Assembly: GCF_023151265.1 (NCBI RefSeq)
Contig: NZ_JAKLJH010000016.1
Span: 1 to 35,995 of the forward strand
Reading direction: 5' to 3'
Source: Flavobacterium sp.
GTDB taxonomy: Bacteria > Bacteroidota > Bacteroidia > Flavobacteriales > Flavobacteriaceae
Length of the DNA: 35,995 nucleotides
Below, piece after piece: positions 16,643 to 25,286 of the stretch (its first letter is position 1; the number at the start of each line of letters is the position of its first letter). A model generated the notes under the pieces. The model was not told where the DNA came from and did no database searches. It was given only the letters and a program-made list of their open reading frames with translations. Made by a program: the position numbers and the translations under genes.

Positions 16643-17638
16643 ATGGAAAAAAAGCCAAAATTTGCCGTCATTGGAGGAGGAAGTTGGGCTACAGCAATTG
16701 CGAAAATGCTTTGTGAAAATCAAGACGAAATTGCTTGGTACATGCGAAGTACTTATGCTATTGAGCATTTAAAACATCAAAAACACAATCCAAACTATTT
16801 GAGTTCGGTTGCGTTTGACACCAATAAATTAAAACTTACCAACGATATCAACGAAGCGGTTGCTTATGCTGATTATGTTATTTTTGTAGTTCCATCAGCT
16901 TTTTTAAGCAAAGAATTGGAAAGTTTGACTGAAAGTTTGGAAGGAAAAATCATTTTTTCAGCCATTAAAGGAATTGTTCCAGAGTCAAGTTTGATTGTAG
17001 GCGAACATTTTCATACTAAATACGATATTCCATTTGAAAATATTGGGGTTATCACGGGTCCTTGTCATGCAGAAGAAGTGGCGATGGAGCGTTTATCGTA
17101 CTTAACCATTGCTTGTAGTGATAGAAAAAAAGCAAAATATGTAGCTCAAAATCTGAGTTCACATTACATCAAAGCGAAAACTTCAGACGATATCATTGGA
17201 ACTGAATATGCAGCTGTACTTAAAAACATTTATGCTATTGCAGCAGGAATTGCACATGGTTTAGGCTATGGCGATAACTTTCAGGCGGTTTTGATGAGTA
17301 ATGGCATTCGCGAAATGAAGAAATTCATTCGTAAAGTGCATAAAATGAAGCGAAATATTAATAATTCTGCTTATTTGGGCGATTTATTGGTAACTGGATA
17401 TTCTGTTTTTTCTCGTAATAGAATGTTCGGAAACATGATTGGAAAAGGCTACACCGTAAAATCAGCACAAATGGAAATGAGCATGGTAGCTGAAGGATAT
17501 TACGCTGTAAAAAGTGCCTACAAATTAAACAAAGAATACGGAGCAGATACTCCAATTATTGATGCCGTTTACGAGATTTTATACGAAAACAAAGATGCTA
17601 AAACCGTTTTTAAAAAATTAACAGATAAATTAAACTAA
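16643..17638 (+). CDS. gpsA: NAD(P)H-dependent glycerol-3-phosphate dehydrogenase
   Basis: Reduces dihydroxyacetone phosphate to sn-glycerol 3-phosphate, the backbone for phospholipid synthesis. 331 residues, the usual family size. The N-terminal dinucleotide loop is VIGGGSWATAIAK (about 8-20), followed by IKGIVPESS and the substrate-binding helix EYAAVLKNIYAIAAGIAHGL with the conserved catalytic lysine. The reading frame is intact. Only 3 bases separate it from the terC-like gene, so the two share a transcript. Confidence 0.95.
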   Translation: MEKKPKFAVIGGGSWATAIAKMLCENQDEIAWYMRSTYAIEHLKHQKHNPNYLSSVAFDTNKLKLTNDINEAVAYADYVIFVVPSAFLSKELESLTESLEGKIIFSAIKGIVPESSLIVGEHFHTKYDIPFENIGVITGPCHAEEVAMERLSYLTIACSDRKKAKYVAQNLSSHYIKAKTSDDIIGTEYAAVLKNIYAIAAGIAHGLGYGDNFQAVLMSNGIREMKKFIRKVHKMKRNINNSAYLGDLLVTGYSVFSRNRMFGNMIGKGYTVKSAQMEMSMVAEGYYAVKSAYKLNKEYGADTPIIDAVYEILYENKDAKTVFKKLTDKLN

Positions 17639-17641
17639 TCC

Positions 17642-18643
17642 ATGCTATCATTAAAAACGGGTTCTATCGATCATTTAATTGATCATCCTGGAATTATTAC
17701 GGCTTTTACCATTACCATCATTGCTATGTTGGTTTTAGATTTAGGTGTTTTAAACAAAAAAGGTCACGTGATTTCCAATCGTGAAGCAGCTATTTGGTCC
17801 GTAATTTGGATTTCTTTAGCCATGGGATTCAGCGGTATTATTTATCACTACATGGGAGCCGAAAAATTCATGCAATTTCAAGGCGCCTATTGGATTGAAA
17901 AAGCACTTTCGGTAGATAATTTATTTGTCTTTATTTTAGTTTTTGGATATTTCAACGTCGCTAAAGAAGCCCAACACAAAGTGTTATTTTGGGGTGTAAT
18001 TGGTGCTTTGGTTTTTAGAGCGATATTCATTTTTGCGGGAGTTTGGTTGTTGAATTACACCTATTTACCAGAAATGGAGCTTTTTGGTCAGATGGTAGAA
18101 ATCAATTATTTGCTTACCCTTTTCGGAATTATTTTGATTGTTGCCGGAATTAAATCGGCATTAAGTCAGGAAGAAGATGAAGGAAGTAAAGATTTTAGCA
18201 AAAGTGCTGGTTCTAAATTTGTACACAAGTTTTTTAAAGTAAGTCCGAATTTTGACGGCGATAAATTTTTCACCATTCAAAACGGAATCAAAATGGCAAC
18301 GCCTTTATTTGTAGTGGTTGCAATCGTTGAATTTACCGACTTATTATTCGCGATTGATAGTATTCCAGCAATTTTTGCTATTGCTCCAGATGATCCGTTT
18401 ATTTTATACACGTCGAATATTTTTGCAATTTTAGGATTGCGTTCGTTGTATTTTCTTTTAGCGAACTTTATGTACATGTTCAGTAAATTGAAATACGGAT
18501 TAGGATTTATCTTAGCTTTTATCGGAACTAAAATGATTATAGCGCCGTTTTACCACGTTCCAACTAGTTTGTCGTTGTGTGTTGTTGGTGGAGCTTTAAT
18601 CTTGTCTGTAATCGCTTCGTTGTTGTTTCCTGATAAGGATTAA
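17642..18643 (+). CDS. TerC/Alx-family integral membrane protein
   Basis: 333 residues with eight or nine hydrophobic helices. The family signature is visible in WIEKALSVDNLFVFILVFGY (about 81-100) and VAIVEFTDLLFAIDSIPAIF (about 224-243), each with conserved acidic residues inside helices. TerC/Alx proteins are linked to tellurite resistance and, for Alx, to manganese export. No yybP-ykoY (Mn) riboswitch can precede it, since gpsA ends 3 bases upstream. It ends 2 bases from the convergent thioredoxin-like gene, without a visible terminator between. Confidence 0.9.
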   Translation: MLSLKTGSIDHLIDHPGIITAFTITIIAMLVLDLGVLNKKGHVISNREAAIWSVIWISLAMGFSGIIYHYMGAEKFMQFQGAYWIEKALSVDNLFVFILVFGYFNVAKEAQHKVLFWGVIGALVFRAIFIFAGVWLLNYTYLPEMELFGQMVEINYLLTLFGIILIVAGIKSALSQEEDEGSKDFSKSAGSKFVHKFFKVSPNFDGDKFFTIQNGIKMATPLFVVVAIVEFTDLLFAIDSIPAIFAIAPDDPFILYTSNIFAILGLRSLYFLLANFMYMFSKLKYGLGFILAFIGTKMIIAPFYHVPTSLSLCVVGGALILSVIASLLFPDKD

Positions 18644-18645
18644 AA

Positions 18646-19488
18646 CTATTCAAAATATACTTCCGGATTATCCGTAATTTTTAACTTCAAAATATAGTCT
18701 TTGAATTTATCTTTTTTGGATGTATCCCAATTTTTAATTGTGTTATCATTCAATTCTTTTAGAACGATTTTTTCCAGATAGGATTTTTCGGTTCCAGCTT
18801 TATAGCCTGTTTCGAAGTCTTTTAGATTTTCTAAATTATTTATCCAATACTGAAAGAAGCCGTTTTCGGTAGAAGTTACAACCTGTTTTAAAACGATATA
18901 ACTCTTTTTTGTTGGTAATTCTTCTTTTTTAAACGATTCGTAAAGTTCTTGAGAAACTTTTTTAACCATTGCTTCATTTTTAGTTACCAAAAGTAAATCG
19001 CAATAAGCATAAAGTGTTTTTACCGTTCGATCTCCCTTATCGTACTTTGCTTTTAAGCCAGAAGTTCTAAAATCTGGGTTTTTGGCTTTCTTCCCTTCGT
19101 TGATTAGGTGTTCGGTTTCGACATTTACACCACTATGATGCAAGAATTTTTTATTCGCATCAAAATATAAAAGCACTGGAACACTGTCAAAATGAAGATT
19201 TGCTTCGGAAATAAATACATTGTCATCTTCTGCTAAAGAACCATTGGTGTTCATAGCATAATTAATGAAATTTTTATTGTAGTAATTACCAACTAAAGAA
19301 TCGCTTTTAAGTAAATCTCCTAAACGTTTACAAACCGGACAATCGGAATTGTAATATTCGATGAAAACAATCTTATTTTGCTCTTTTGCTTTTTTAAAAG
19401 CTTCCTTTAACGAAGGTTCAAAAACAACTTGAGCCGAAATAGTGTTCGATAAAATTAAAAATACAATATAAAAAAGCGCTCTTTTCAT
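18646..19488 (-). CDS. exported thioredoxin-family protein
   Basis: 280 residues. A signal peptide occupies about 1-20 (RALFYIVFLILSNTISAQ), so the protein acts in the periplasm. The thioredoxin fold follows, with the redox motif C50-P-V-C53 in EYYNSDCPVCKRLGDLL and a VPVLLYFDANKKF strand. The C-terminal half (about 145-280) is helical and unassigned; it may be a scaffold region as in other Bacteroidota thioredoxin-like proteins. Substrate unknown. It follows the GH92 gene by 51 bases, and that gap forms a terminator-like hairpin spanning this start codon, so expression may be attenuated from the upstream transcript. Confidence 0.85.
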   Translation of the reverse strand: MKRALFYIVFLILSNTISAQVVFEPSLKEAFKKAKEQNKIVFIEYYNSDCPVCKRLGDLLKSDSLVGNYYNKNFINYAMNTNGSLAEDDNVFISEANLHFDSVPVLLYFDANKKFLHHSGVNVETEHLINEGKKAKNPDFRTSGLKAKYDKGDRTVKTLYAYCDLLLVTKNEAMVKKVSQELYESFKKEELPTKKSYIVLKQVVTSTENGFFQYWINNLENLKDFETGYKAGTEKSYLEKIVLKELNDNTIKNWDTSKKDKFKDYILKLKITDNPEVYFE

Positions 19489-19533
19489 GTTCCATTTATT
19501 TACAATTGTAAAATTAAAACTAAAAAGAGCGCT
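19475..19533 (-). promoter_or_regulatory. nested hairpin, terminator-like, across the thioredoxin-like start codon
   Basis: An 11-bp perfect inverted repeat, AGCGCTCTTTT (19475-19485) with AAAAGAGCGCT (19523-19533), encloses the ATG (19486-19488) and a 14-bp palindrome TTTACAATTGTAAA (19499-19512). On the minus strand the stem is followed at once by TTTTTT inside codons 5-6, as in an intrinsic terminator. It could end GH92 transcripts or block initiation of the downstream gene. Confidence 0.55.
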
Positions 19534-19539
19534 AAGTTG

Positions 19540-22350
19540 TTAATCAATTGTTATTTCATCTACAAAAATAAACGCATCACCACCAGCGCCTTGATGCCAT
19601 TCTGGTAATTTTCCGAAGTTTTTAGCGATAACTTTTACGTAACGTGCTTTCTTTCCTTTGGTTTCGTTTGATGTGAAATTTAGAATTGTATTTTCTTCTA
19701 ATTTTGGATCTAACGTATTGTTTACCGAACCGAAAAACGTAAAATTCACATTGTCTTCCGAAATATAATAATCAACTTTTGTTGGCATTAAAATCCAAGA
19801 ACGAGAATCTTGTAAAAAGCGAGCTGAAATTTCTTTAACGGTTTTCACTTCTTTTAAATCCACCACCGCTTCAAAATCCTGACTTTGGTAACCTTGCCAA
19901 TCGCCTTTTCTCCAGTTCTCCGTACCTAAAATACCATCTAACAATCCTTCTGGACCACCTGCATGATATTGTGGATTGTAGATTGATTTGATGTTGATGC
20001 TATAATTGTTTGGTTTTTTGAAGAAGGATGCGGAAATGGTATCGCTAAAAATATTTTTTCGATGTATATCTTGTTTGACAAAAGCATAAATTTTAGAACT
20101 TTCATTTATTTCAAAAGGTTTTGTGTATTTAACAAATATTTTCTTTGCCAAATAATCGTCTTTATCATTAATCATGAAATAAATTTCATTATTTGAATTT
20201 TGAGATTTCAATTCAATTTTCAAATTGTCTCTAAATGCTTTACTATCCGCTTGAATTATAGGAACAGGAATAATATCCATATAGTTTTTTGGAAATCTCA
20301 AGTAATAACTATCAAAACCAAAAGTAGAATAATCTACAATTCTTAATTTCTTATTAATTACATCATCGTTTAAATTTTCTAGTTTCACTTTTATTTCATC
20401 AAAAAAAGGTTCGATTACAGTCCAACTAAAGTTAGGATTTCCAGGTGTTACCGAATAAATCCCCATCGAACTCAATACATACCAAGCACTCATTTGACCG
20501 CAATCTTCGTTTCCAATTAAACCATCGGGTGTGTTGGTATAAAAATTATCTAAAATATACTTTACTTTTTCATTCGTTTTCTCTGGTTTTCCCACATAAT
20601 TGTACAAATACGCCATGTGATGACTTGGCTCGTTTCCGTGAGCATATTGTCCTATTAATCCGGTAACATCGACTTGTTCTCTACCTGTAGTTTTGCTTTC
20701 GCTGTTGAACATTTCGTCTAACTTGGCTTCGAATTTTTCCTTTCCGCCATAAGCTGCAATCATGCCTTCAATATCTTGTGGTACGAAAAACGAATATTGC
20801 CATGAATTGCCTTCGGTAAAATTATTGTTGACTTCTCTAGGGTCAAAAGGTTTGTCCCAACCTCCATTTTTCTTTGGACGCATAAAGCCAGTTTCCCAAT
20901 CGAAAATGTTTTTCCAGTTTTGAGAACGTTTCATGAAATATTGGTAATCTTCTTGCTTGTTTAAAATTTGTGCCATTTGTGCAATACACCAATCATCATA
21001 AGCATATTCTAAGGTTTTGGAAACGCTTTCGTGTTCGTCATCTATCGAAATGAAGCCGTTTTTCTTGTACGCATCCAAACCTAAAACATCACGCATAGCA
21101 GAAGCTTTACTAGCTTCAAAAGCCTTTTCGTAATCAAAACCTTTTATTCCTTTTACCATCGCATCTGCAATTACTGAAACCGAATGATAGCCAATCATAC
21201 AATCGGTTTCATTGGAAGCTAATTCCCAAACGGGTAATCTGCCGCCTTGTTCGTATTGCTTGATGAAAGTATTGATGTAATCGGCAGTTCGTTTTTTATC
21301 AATCAAAGTATACAACGGATGCGCACCTCTAAACGTGTCCCAAAGCGAGAACACCGTGTAATAATCAAATCCTTCGGCAACATGAATTTGGTTATCTCTA
21401 CCACGATATTTCCCATCTAAATCTTGTGCAATATTGGGTTGCATCATCGTGTGATATAAAGCGGTGTAGAAAATCGCTAGCTTATCTTTATCATCAGAAG
21501 TGACTTCAATTTTTGATAATTCTTTGTTCCAAAGTGCGATAGCGTCTTTATGTACTTTATTGAAATCCCAATGTTTGATTTCGGAACTGTTTAATTTCGC
21601 ACCTTCGTAACTCGTTGGAGAAAGCGACACTTTTACAAGAATTTTTTCACCTTTTTTGACTTGTTTTGAGAAGCTTAATGCCAATGTTTGTATATCTAAA
21701 TCATTTGAGTTTTTAATTCCTTTTGAATTCATCATTGGAACATTAAATTCAATCCTTGCATAAACATATTGATCTCGTGCCCAAGCTTCACTTCTCCTTA
21801 AAACTTCAATAGTTTTATTATCTATTATGTTTACTTTTCCTTCCAACAGTTTATCTCGGTGTCTTAAATCTAAAATAATATTCGCTTGTCCAGCTTTATT
21901 AAACGTATATTCATGAAAACCAACACGGGTTGAAGTGGTTAAACGCACATCGATATTGTGTTTGTCTAATTTCACAGCGTAAAATCCAGCAGAAGCTTTT
22001 TCATTGGTATGCGAAAAAGTAGAAGAGTACACTTTATTATCAAACGAAGGTTCTCCCATAGTCGGCATCAACATGATATCGCCATAATCGGAAACACCGG
22101 TTCCATTCAAATGCGTGTGCGAAAATCCGTAAATCAAATTATCCGAATAATGATAACCGCCACAGCCATCCCAACTGCCATCGATTCTAGTGTCAGGAGA
22201 AAGTTGCACCATCCCATAAGGCACGGTTGCGCCAGGAAAAGTATGTCCGTGACCGCCTGTTCCAATAAATGGGTTAACGTGTTTAGCGTAATCTTGCGCT
22301 TGGGAAATAGTAGTAGTTAAAAAAGCTAAAGCAATAAAAAATGGTTTCAT
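19540..22350 (-). CDS. GH92-family alpha-mannosidase with C-terminal F5/8-type domain
   Basis: 936 residues from ATG 22350, chosen over an in-frame ATG 31 codons upstream because the signal peptide MKPFFIALAFLTTTISQAQ begins here. The mature start YAKHVNPFIGTGGHGHTFPG, then GFSHTHLNGTGVSDYGDI, and GNEDCGQMSAWYVLSSMGIY are hallmarks of glycoside hydrolase family 92, calcium-dependent exo-alpha-mannosidases that trim N-glycans or yeast mannan. After the catalytic core comes a beta-sandwich segment (CHB_HEX-like, about 720-790) and a galactose-binding F5/8-type domain with GPEGLLDGILGTENWRKG. No T9SS signal is seen at the C terminus, and no SusC/SusD pair adjoins it, so this is an isolated glycosidase, probably periplasmic or outer-membrane associated. 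Confidence 0.93.
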   Translation of the reverse strand: MKPFFIALAFLTTTISQAQDYAKHVNPFIGTGGHGHTFPGATVPYGMVQLSPDTRIDGSWDGCGGYHYSDNLIYGFSHTHLNGTGVSDYGDIMLMPTMGEPSFDNKVYSSTFSHTNEKASAGFYAVKLDKHNIDVRLTTSTRVGFHEYTFNKAGQANIILDLRHRDKLLEGKVNIIDNKTIEVLRRSEAWARDQYVYARIEFNVPMMNSKGIKNSNDLDIQTLALSFSKQVKKGEKILVKVSLSPTSYEGAKLNSSEIKHWDFNKVHKDAIALWNKELSKIEVTSDDKDKLAIFYTALYHTMMQPNIAQDLDGKYRGRDNQIHVAEGFDYYTVFSLWDTFRGAHPLYTLIDKKRTADYINTFIKQYEQGGRLPVWELASNETDCMIGYHSVSVIADAMVKGIKGFDYEKAFEASKASAMRDVLGLDAYKKNGFISIDDEHESVSKTLEYAYDDWCIAQMAQILNKQEDYQYFMKRSQNWKNIFDWETGFMRPKKNGGWDKPFDPREVNNNFTEGNSWQYSFFVPQDIEGMIAAYGGKEKFEAKLDEMFNSESKTTGREQVDVTGLIGQYAHGNEPSHHMAYLYNYVGKPEKTNEKVKYILDNFYTNTPDGLIGNEDCGQMSAWYVLSSMGIYSVTPGNPNFSWTVIEPFFDEIKVKLENLNDDVINKKLRIVDYSTFGFDSYYLRFPKNYMDIIPVPIIQADSKAFRDNLKIELKSQNSNNEIYFMINDKDDYLAKKIFVKYTKPFEINESSKIYAFVKQDIHRKNIFSDTISASFFKKPNNYSINIKSIYNPQYHAGGPEGLLDGILGTENWRKGDWQGYQSQDFEAVVDLKEVKTVKEISARFLQDSRSWILMPTKVDYYISEDNVNFTFFGSVNNTLDPKLEENTILNFTSNETKGKKARYVKVIAKNFGKLPEWHQGAGGDAFIFVDEITID

Positions 22351-22428
22351 GTTGTGTTGTTGAAAAAATTTCTTAAAGGTAAAAATATTTTCTAATTGTT
22401 GTAAGAATAAAGGTGTTTTTGAGTTTTT

Positions 22429-22640
22429 ACCACATAGAAACATAGGTTTTTCTTATTTTGTTTTTTGGCGTTACACTTTTTTGAGGTAACAATAGGATTG
22501 TGTTGATTTTAAACATATAAGTCATATAAGAAAGTTTAAGGAGTTCTTTGTATATATGAGTTCATATAAGTTTTCTTATGCTGACTATGTAAAATGAAAT
22601 ACCTCAACTTTTATAAAGTTAATCTATGTTTCTATGTGGT
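22429..22640. repeat. repeat-rich intergenic element with 17-bp inverted ends
   Basis: The 361-base gap 22351-22711 contains no convincing gene. A perfect inverted repeat, ACCACATAGAAACATAG at 22429-22445 and its complement at 22624-22640, encloses 178 bases. Inside, CATATAAG occurs three times (22514, 22523, 22563). The arrangement resembles a MITE-like or dispersed intergenic repeat of flavobacteria. No open frame of note lies inside. Confidence 0.7.
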
Positions 22641-22711
22641 GAAAACAAAAAACCACGAAAACAGAAATCAATTCATGTATTCATGGTTTCACTATTATAA
22701 TTTGCGAAAAT

Positions 22712-23119
22712 CTAATTCGCAAAAACGCCTCTTTTATTGATGATAGGTAAATCGGCAGTGGCTTTTTCGTTGATGGTATTTACTCGGAACACGAAGGTTT
22801 TATCGTATAATTGTCCGTCTGCGAAATAGGATAACATGAATTCGTTATTCAATTGTAAAACGTTATTTTCTAACAATTCAACTTTAACGGCAGTTCTTGG
22901 TTCTACTTTGGCAAACGCGTGACGGAATGTTCCCGTTCTACGCTCTTCGCCATTGATTAAACCATAAGCGCGTGAAACTACCATAGCCATTTCCAACAAA
23001 TTATCGGTATCGTTTACTAAGTAAGCGTACCAAGAATTCTCCATAAAATCGTCGTTCCATTCTTGAAAAGCTACAATGTGAACGCCTTCTACTTTTGGGA
23101 TGATAATGTCTTTTTTCAT
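22712..23119 (-). CDS. conserved hypothetical protein downstream of pheS
   Basis: 135 residues with no signal peptide and no membrane segment. It opens MKKDIIIPKVEGVHIVAFQE and has alternating strand-like segments with many conserved-looking aromatic residues (WNDDFMENSWYAYLV). I recognise no domain. Similar proteins occur beside pheS in flavobacteria, where they are sometimes mislabelled as part of phenylalanyl-tRNA synthetase; it has no synthetase motif. It follows pheS by 47 bases that form a hairpin. Confidence 0.75.
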   Translation of the reverse strand: MKKDIIIPKVEGVHIVAFQEWNDDFMENSWYAYLVNDTDNLLEMAMVVSRAYGLINGEERRTGTFRHAFAKVEPRTAVKVELLENNVLQLNNEFMLSYFADGQLYDKTFVFRVNTINEKATADLPIINKRGVFAN

Positions 23120-23128
23120 ATTTTGAAG

Positions 23129-23161
23129 AATCCTGACAGGTTCCGAAAACTTATCAGGATT
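23129..23161. repeat. hairpin repeat between pheS and the hypothetical gene
   Basis: AATCCTGA (23129-23136) pairs with TCAGGATT (23154-23161), and inner AGGTT/AACTT bases extend the stem. The hairpin starts 9 bases upstream of the ATG of the 22712-23119 gene. It fits a dispersed intergenic element rather than a terminator, as no T-run follows. Confidence 0.6.
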
Positions 23162-23166
23162 TTAAA

Positions 23167-24186
23167 TTATATACTCGATTTGAATTGCTCTAAGAAACGA
23201 ACGTCATTTTCGTAAAACATACGGATATCGCCAATTTGATACAACAACATCGCAATACGTTCTACTCCCATTCCGAAAGCAAAACCGGTGTGTTCGTCTG
23301 GATTGATGCCGCAGTTTTTCAATACGTTTGGATCTACCATTCCACAACCACCAATTTCTAACCAACCGGTTCCTTTTGTAATTCTGTAATCGGTTTCAGT
23401 TTTTAAGCCCCAATAAATATCGATTTCAGCACTTGGTTCTGTAAATGGGAAATATGACGGACGTAAACGAATTTTCGATTTTCCGAACATTTCTTTGGTG
23501 AAATACAACAAGGTTTGTTTTAAATCGGCAAACGAAACGTCTTTGTCAATATACAAACCTTCCACTTGATGGAAAATACAGTGCGAACGCGAAGAAACAG
23601 CCTCATTACGGAAAACTCTTCCCGGAGAAATCGTACGAATTGGCGGTTTGTTGTTTTCCATATAACGCACTTGCACTGATGAAGTGTGCGTTCTTAACAA
23701 AACATCAGGATTGGTTTGAATGAAAAACGTATCCTGCATATCTCTTGCCGGATGATATTCTGGTAAATTTAATGCGGTAAAATTGTGCCAATCATCTTCG
23801 ATTTCTGGACCTTCGGACACATTGAAACCAATGGTTGAAAAAATATCAATCATTTGGTTTTTTACAATTGAAATTGGGTGGCGCGAACCAATGTTCATCG
23901 CTTCTCCTGGACGTGTAGTATCGCCGTAAATTCCTTTTGCTTCTTCTTTATTTTCTAAAGCGTCTTGAATGGATTTCACCTTTTCTTCTGCCGAAGTTTT
24001 CAATTCGTTTATTACTTGTCCAAATTCTTTCTTTTGTTCATTTGGAACATTTTTGAATTCGGCAAAAAAGTCTTTCAACAAGCCTTTACTTCCTAAATAC
24101 TTGATTCGGAAGGCTTCTAATTGTTCTTTATTATCGGTTTGAAAAGCTTTTACTTCTTCAATATGGGCTTTAATCGTTTCTGTCAT
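23167..24186 (-). CDS. pheS: phenylalanyl-tRNA synthetase alpha subunit
   Basis: Catalytic subunit of the (alpha-beta)2 class II enzyme that charges tRNA-Phe. 339 residues from ATG 24186; the in-frame ATG 7 codons upstream overlaps the promoter and is rejected. The N-terminal coiled coil binds tRNA. Class II motif 2 is IRTISPGRVFRNEAVSSRSH with the following CIFHQVEGLYIDKDVSFAD, and motif 3 is GFAFGMGVERIAMLLYQIGD near the C terminus. The phenylalanine pocket FTEPSAEIDIYWG is intact. pheT is not in the window, so the subunits are encoded apart, as is common in Bacteroidota. Confidence 0.97.
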   Translation of the reverse strand: MTETIKAHIEEVKAFQTDNKEQLEAFRIKYLGSKGLLKDFFAEFKNVPNEQKKEFGQVINELKTSAEEKVKSIQDALENKEEAKGIYGDTTRPGEAMNIGSRHPISIVKNQMIDIFSTIGFNVSEGPEIEDDWHNFTALNLPEYHPARDMQDTFFIQTNPDVLLRTHTSSVQVRYMENNKPPIRTISPGRVFRNEAVSSRSHCIFHQVEGLYIDKDVSFADLKQTLLYFTKEMFGKSKIRLRPSYFPFTEPSAEIDIYWGLKTETDYRITKGTGWLEIGGCGMVDPNVLKNCGINPDEHTGFAFGMGVERIAMLLYQIGDIRMFYENDVRFLEQFKSSI

Positions 24187-24204
24187 CGCTCGTTTTGTAA
24201 AATG

Positions 24205-24233
24205 CAAATTTATGGATTTTTTTTGAGAGACAA
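24205..24233 (-). promoter_or_regulatory. promoter of pheS
   Basis: On the minus strand TTG (24231-24233), an 18-base spacer and TAAATTTG (24205-24212) match the -33/-7 consensus. The transcript would start near 24199, about 13 bases before ATG 24186, supporting that start. Confidence 0.58.
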
Positions 24234-24247
24234 GTCAATGACTTGTC
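24229..24247. repeat. perfect 8-bp stem hairpin GACAAGTC/GACTTGTC
   Basis: GACAAGTC (24229-24236), a 3-base loop and GACTTGTC (24240-24247). It lies between the 24263-24619 gene and pheS and overlaps the proposed -33 of pheS. No T-run follows on either side, so it is not a standard terminator. Confidence 0.6.
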
Positions 24248-24262
24248 TGTACTGTAAATTAA

Positions 24263-24619
24263 TTAGTCAATTAATTCTTTTTCTAAAAAGTAGCTTACAA
24301 TTGCTTCTTTCATTAGTACCGCTTGTTCGCCTGCTTTTAGTGGTGGCAATTCTTCTTTTACTTTGTAATGCGGCCAGCCATCGTTGTCGAAATATTCAAA
24401 TTCGTAGTAACCGTAAGGCTCTAACAATCGACAAATGGCGATGTGCATTAGGTTTACTTTCTCATCTTTTTTGAATGTAGCATGAATTTTCCCTAATTCT
24501 TGCACTCCAATTAAATAGATAATTCCTTCTAAATCAAGGTCTTCTCCTCCTGAAAATTTTTCTGATAATATGTTGACAACGCTTTCCCAACGCTGTTTTA
24601 ATTGTTCGTCTCTAGACAT
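24263..24619 (-). CDS. conserved hypothetical protein
   Basis: 118 residues, acidic, no signal peptide or membrane helix. It opens MSRDEQLKQRWESVVNILSE and contains GYYEFEYFDNDGWPHYKVKE followed by a helical C terminus. I recognise no domain; it looks like a small soluble cytoplasmic protein. It is divergent from cvpA, and the two appear to use overlapping promoters near 24678-24693. pheS follows 76 bases downstream but has its own promoter. Confidence 0.75.
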   Translation of the reverse strand: MSRDEQLKQRWESVVNILSEKFSGGEDLDLEGIIYLIGVQELGKIHATFKKDEKVNLMHIAICRLLEPYGYYEFEYFDNDGWPHYKVKEELPPLKAGEQAVLMKEAIVSYFLEKELID

Positions 24620-24677
24620 GTTTTATAGATGAAAGAAAAAAGAGAAAAGAAAAAAGACTATTCCCAACTTTCTATAT

Positions 24678-24693
24678 TAGATTTGCAAAGATA
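24678..24693. promoter_or_regulatory. overlapping divergent -7 elements
   Basis: Plus strand TAGATTTG (24678-24685) abuts minus strand TATCTTTG (24686-24693), so two -7 elements face each other with no gap. The minus one has a TTG 22 bases further upstream (24716-24718). They would serve cvpA and the 24263-24619 gene, and simultaneous use would be impossible. Confidence 0.45.
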
Positions 24694-24761
24694 ATCGATG
24701 GTTTTGTTTTTTACGCAATCTATTGTCTTTGTTCTTGATTCTTTCATCTATTTTCTTTCAA

Positions 24762-25286
24762 ATGAGTTTTATTGATATTGTTTTTGCGGTTTTATTGGGT
24801 TTTGCGGTTTATAAAGGGTTGAAAAATGGGCTTTTTGTAGAAGTTTCTTCGTTTGTAGCTTTGATTTTAGGGATTTATTTAGCGATTAAATTTTCAAATT
24901 TAGTAGGCGCTATTTTTACTGGATTTGTACCAAGTTGGAATCCAAAATACATTGAAATAACCGCTTTTATCATTACATTTTTATTGGTTGTAATTGGAAT
25001 TCATTTAAGCGCAAAAATTCTGACCAAATTAGCGGATTTTGCTTTTTTAGGTTGGATTAACAAATTAGCTGGTGTAATTTTTAGCTTGTTGAAAACGATT
25101 TTAGCGTTGAGTGTTGTGCTTTTTATTTTTGAGAAAGTCAACATCAACAACATGCTACTTTCTAAAGAAACGCAAGAGAATTCCATTTTTTATAATCCAA
25201 TTCAGAATATTTCAAAAGCGATTTATCCTACGATTGAGGGTTGGTATGAAGAGTTGAAGAAAGAAGTCGAAAAAGAAAAAAACTAA
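24762..25286 (+). CDS. CvpA-family inner-membrane protein
   Basis: 174 residues from ATG 24762, which begins MSFIDIVFAVLLGFAVYKGL, the usual CvpA start; an upstream in-frame TTG would add 13 hydrophobic residues and is less likely. Four membrane helices (about 4-22, 28-46, 65-86, 102-124) are followed by a Lys/Glu-rich C-terminal tail. E. coli CvpA is linked to colicin V production and envelope or bile stress; its molecular job is unclear. Its stop codon shares four bases with that of the convergent batE gene. Confidence 0.85.
   Translation: MSFIDIVFAVLLGFAVYKGLKNGLFVEVSSFVALILGIYLAIKFSNLVGAIFTGFVPSWNPKYIEITAFIITFLLVVIGIHLSAKILTKLADFAFLGWINKLAGVIFSLLKTILALSVVLFIFEKVNINNMLLSKETQENSIFYNPIQNISKAIYPTIEGWYEELKKEVEKEKN

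Noticed and set aside
17642..18643. Manganese riboswitch controlling the TerC/Alx gene
   Set aside because: Only 3 bases separate it from gpsA, so there is no room for a leader.
22351..22443. 31-codon extension of the GH92 protein
   Set aside because: It would place a long charged leader before a standard signal peptide, and it overlaps the repeat element.
24229..24247. Terminator between the 24263-24619 gene and pheS
   Set aside because: The stem is good but has no T-run on the minus strand; the run there is A-rich.
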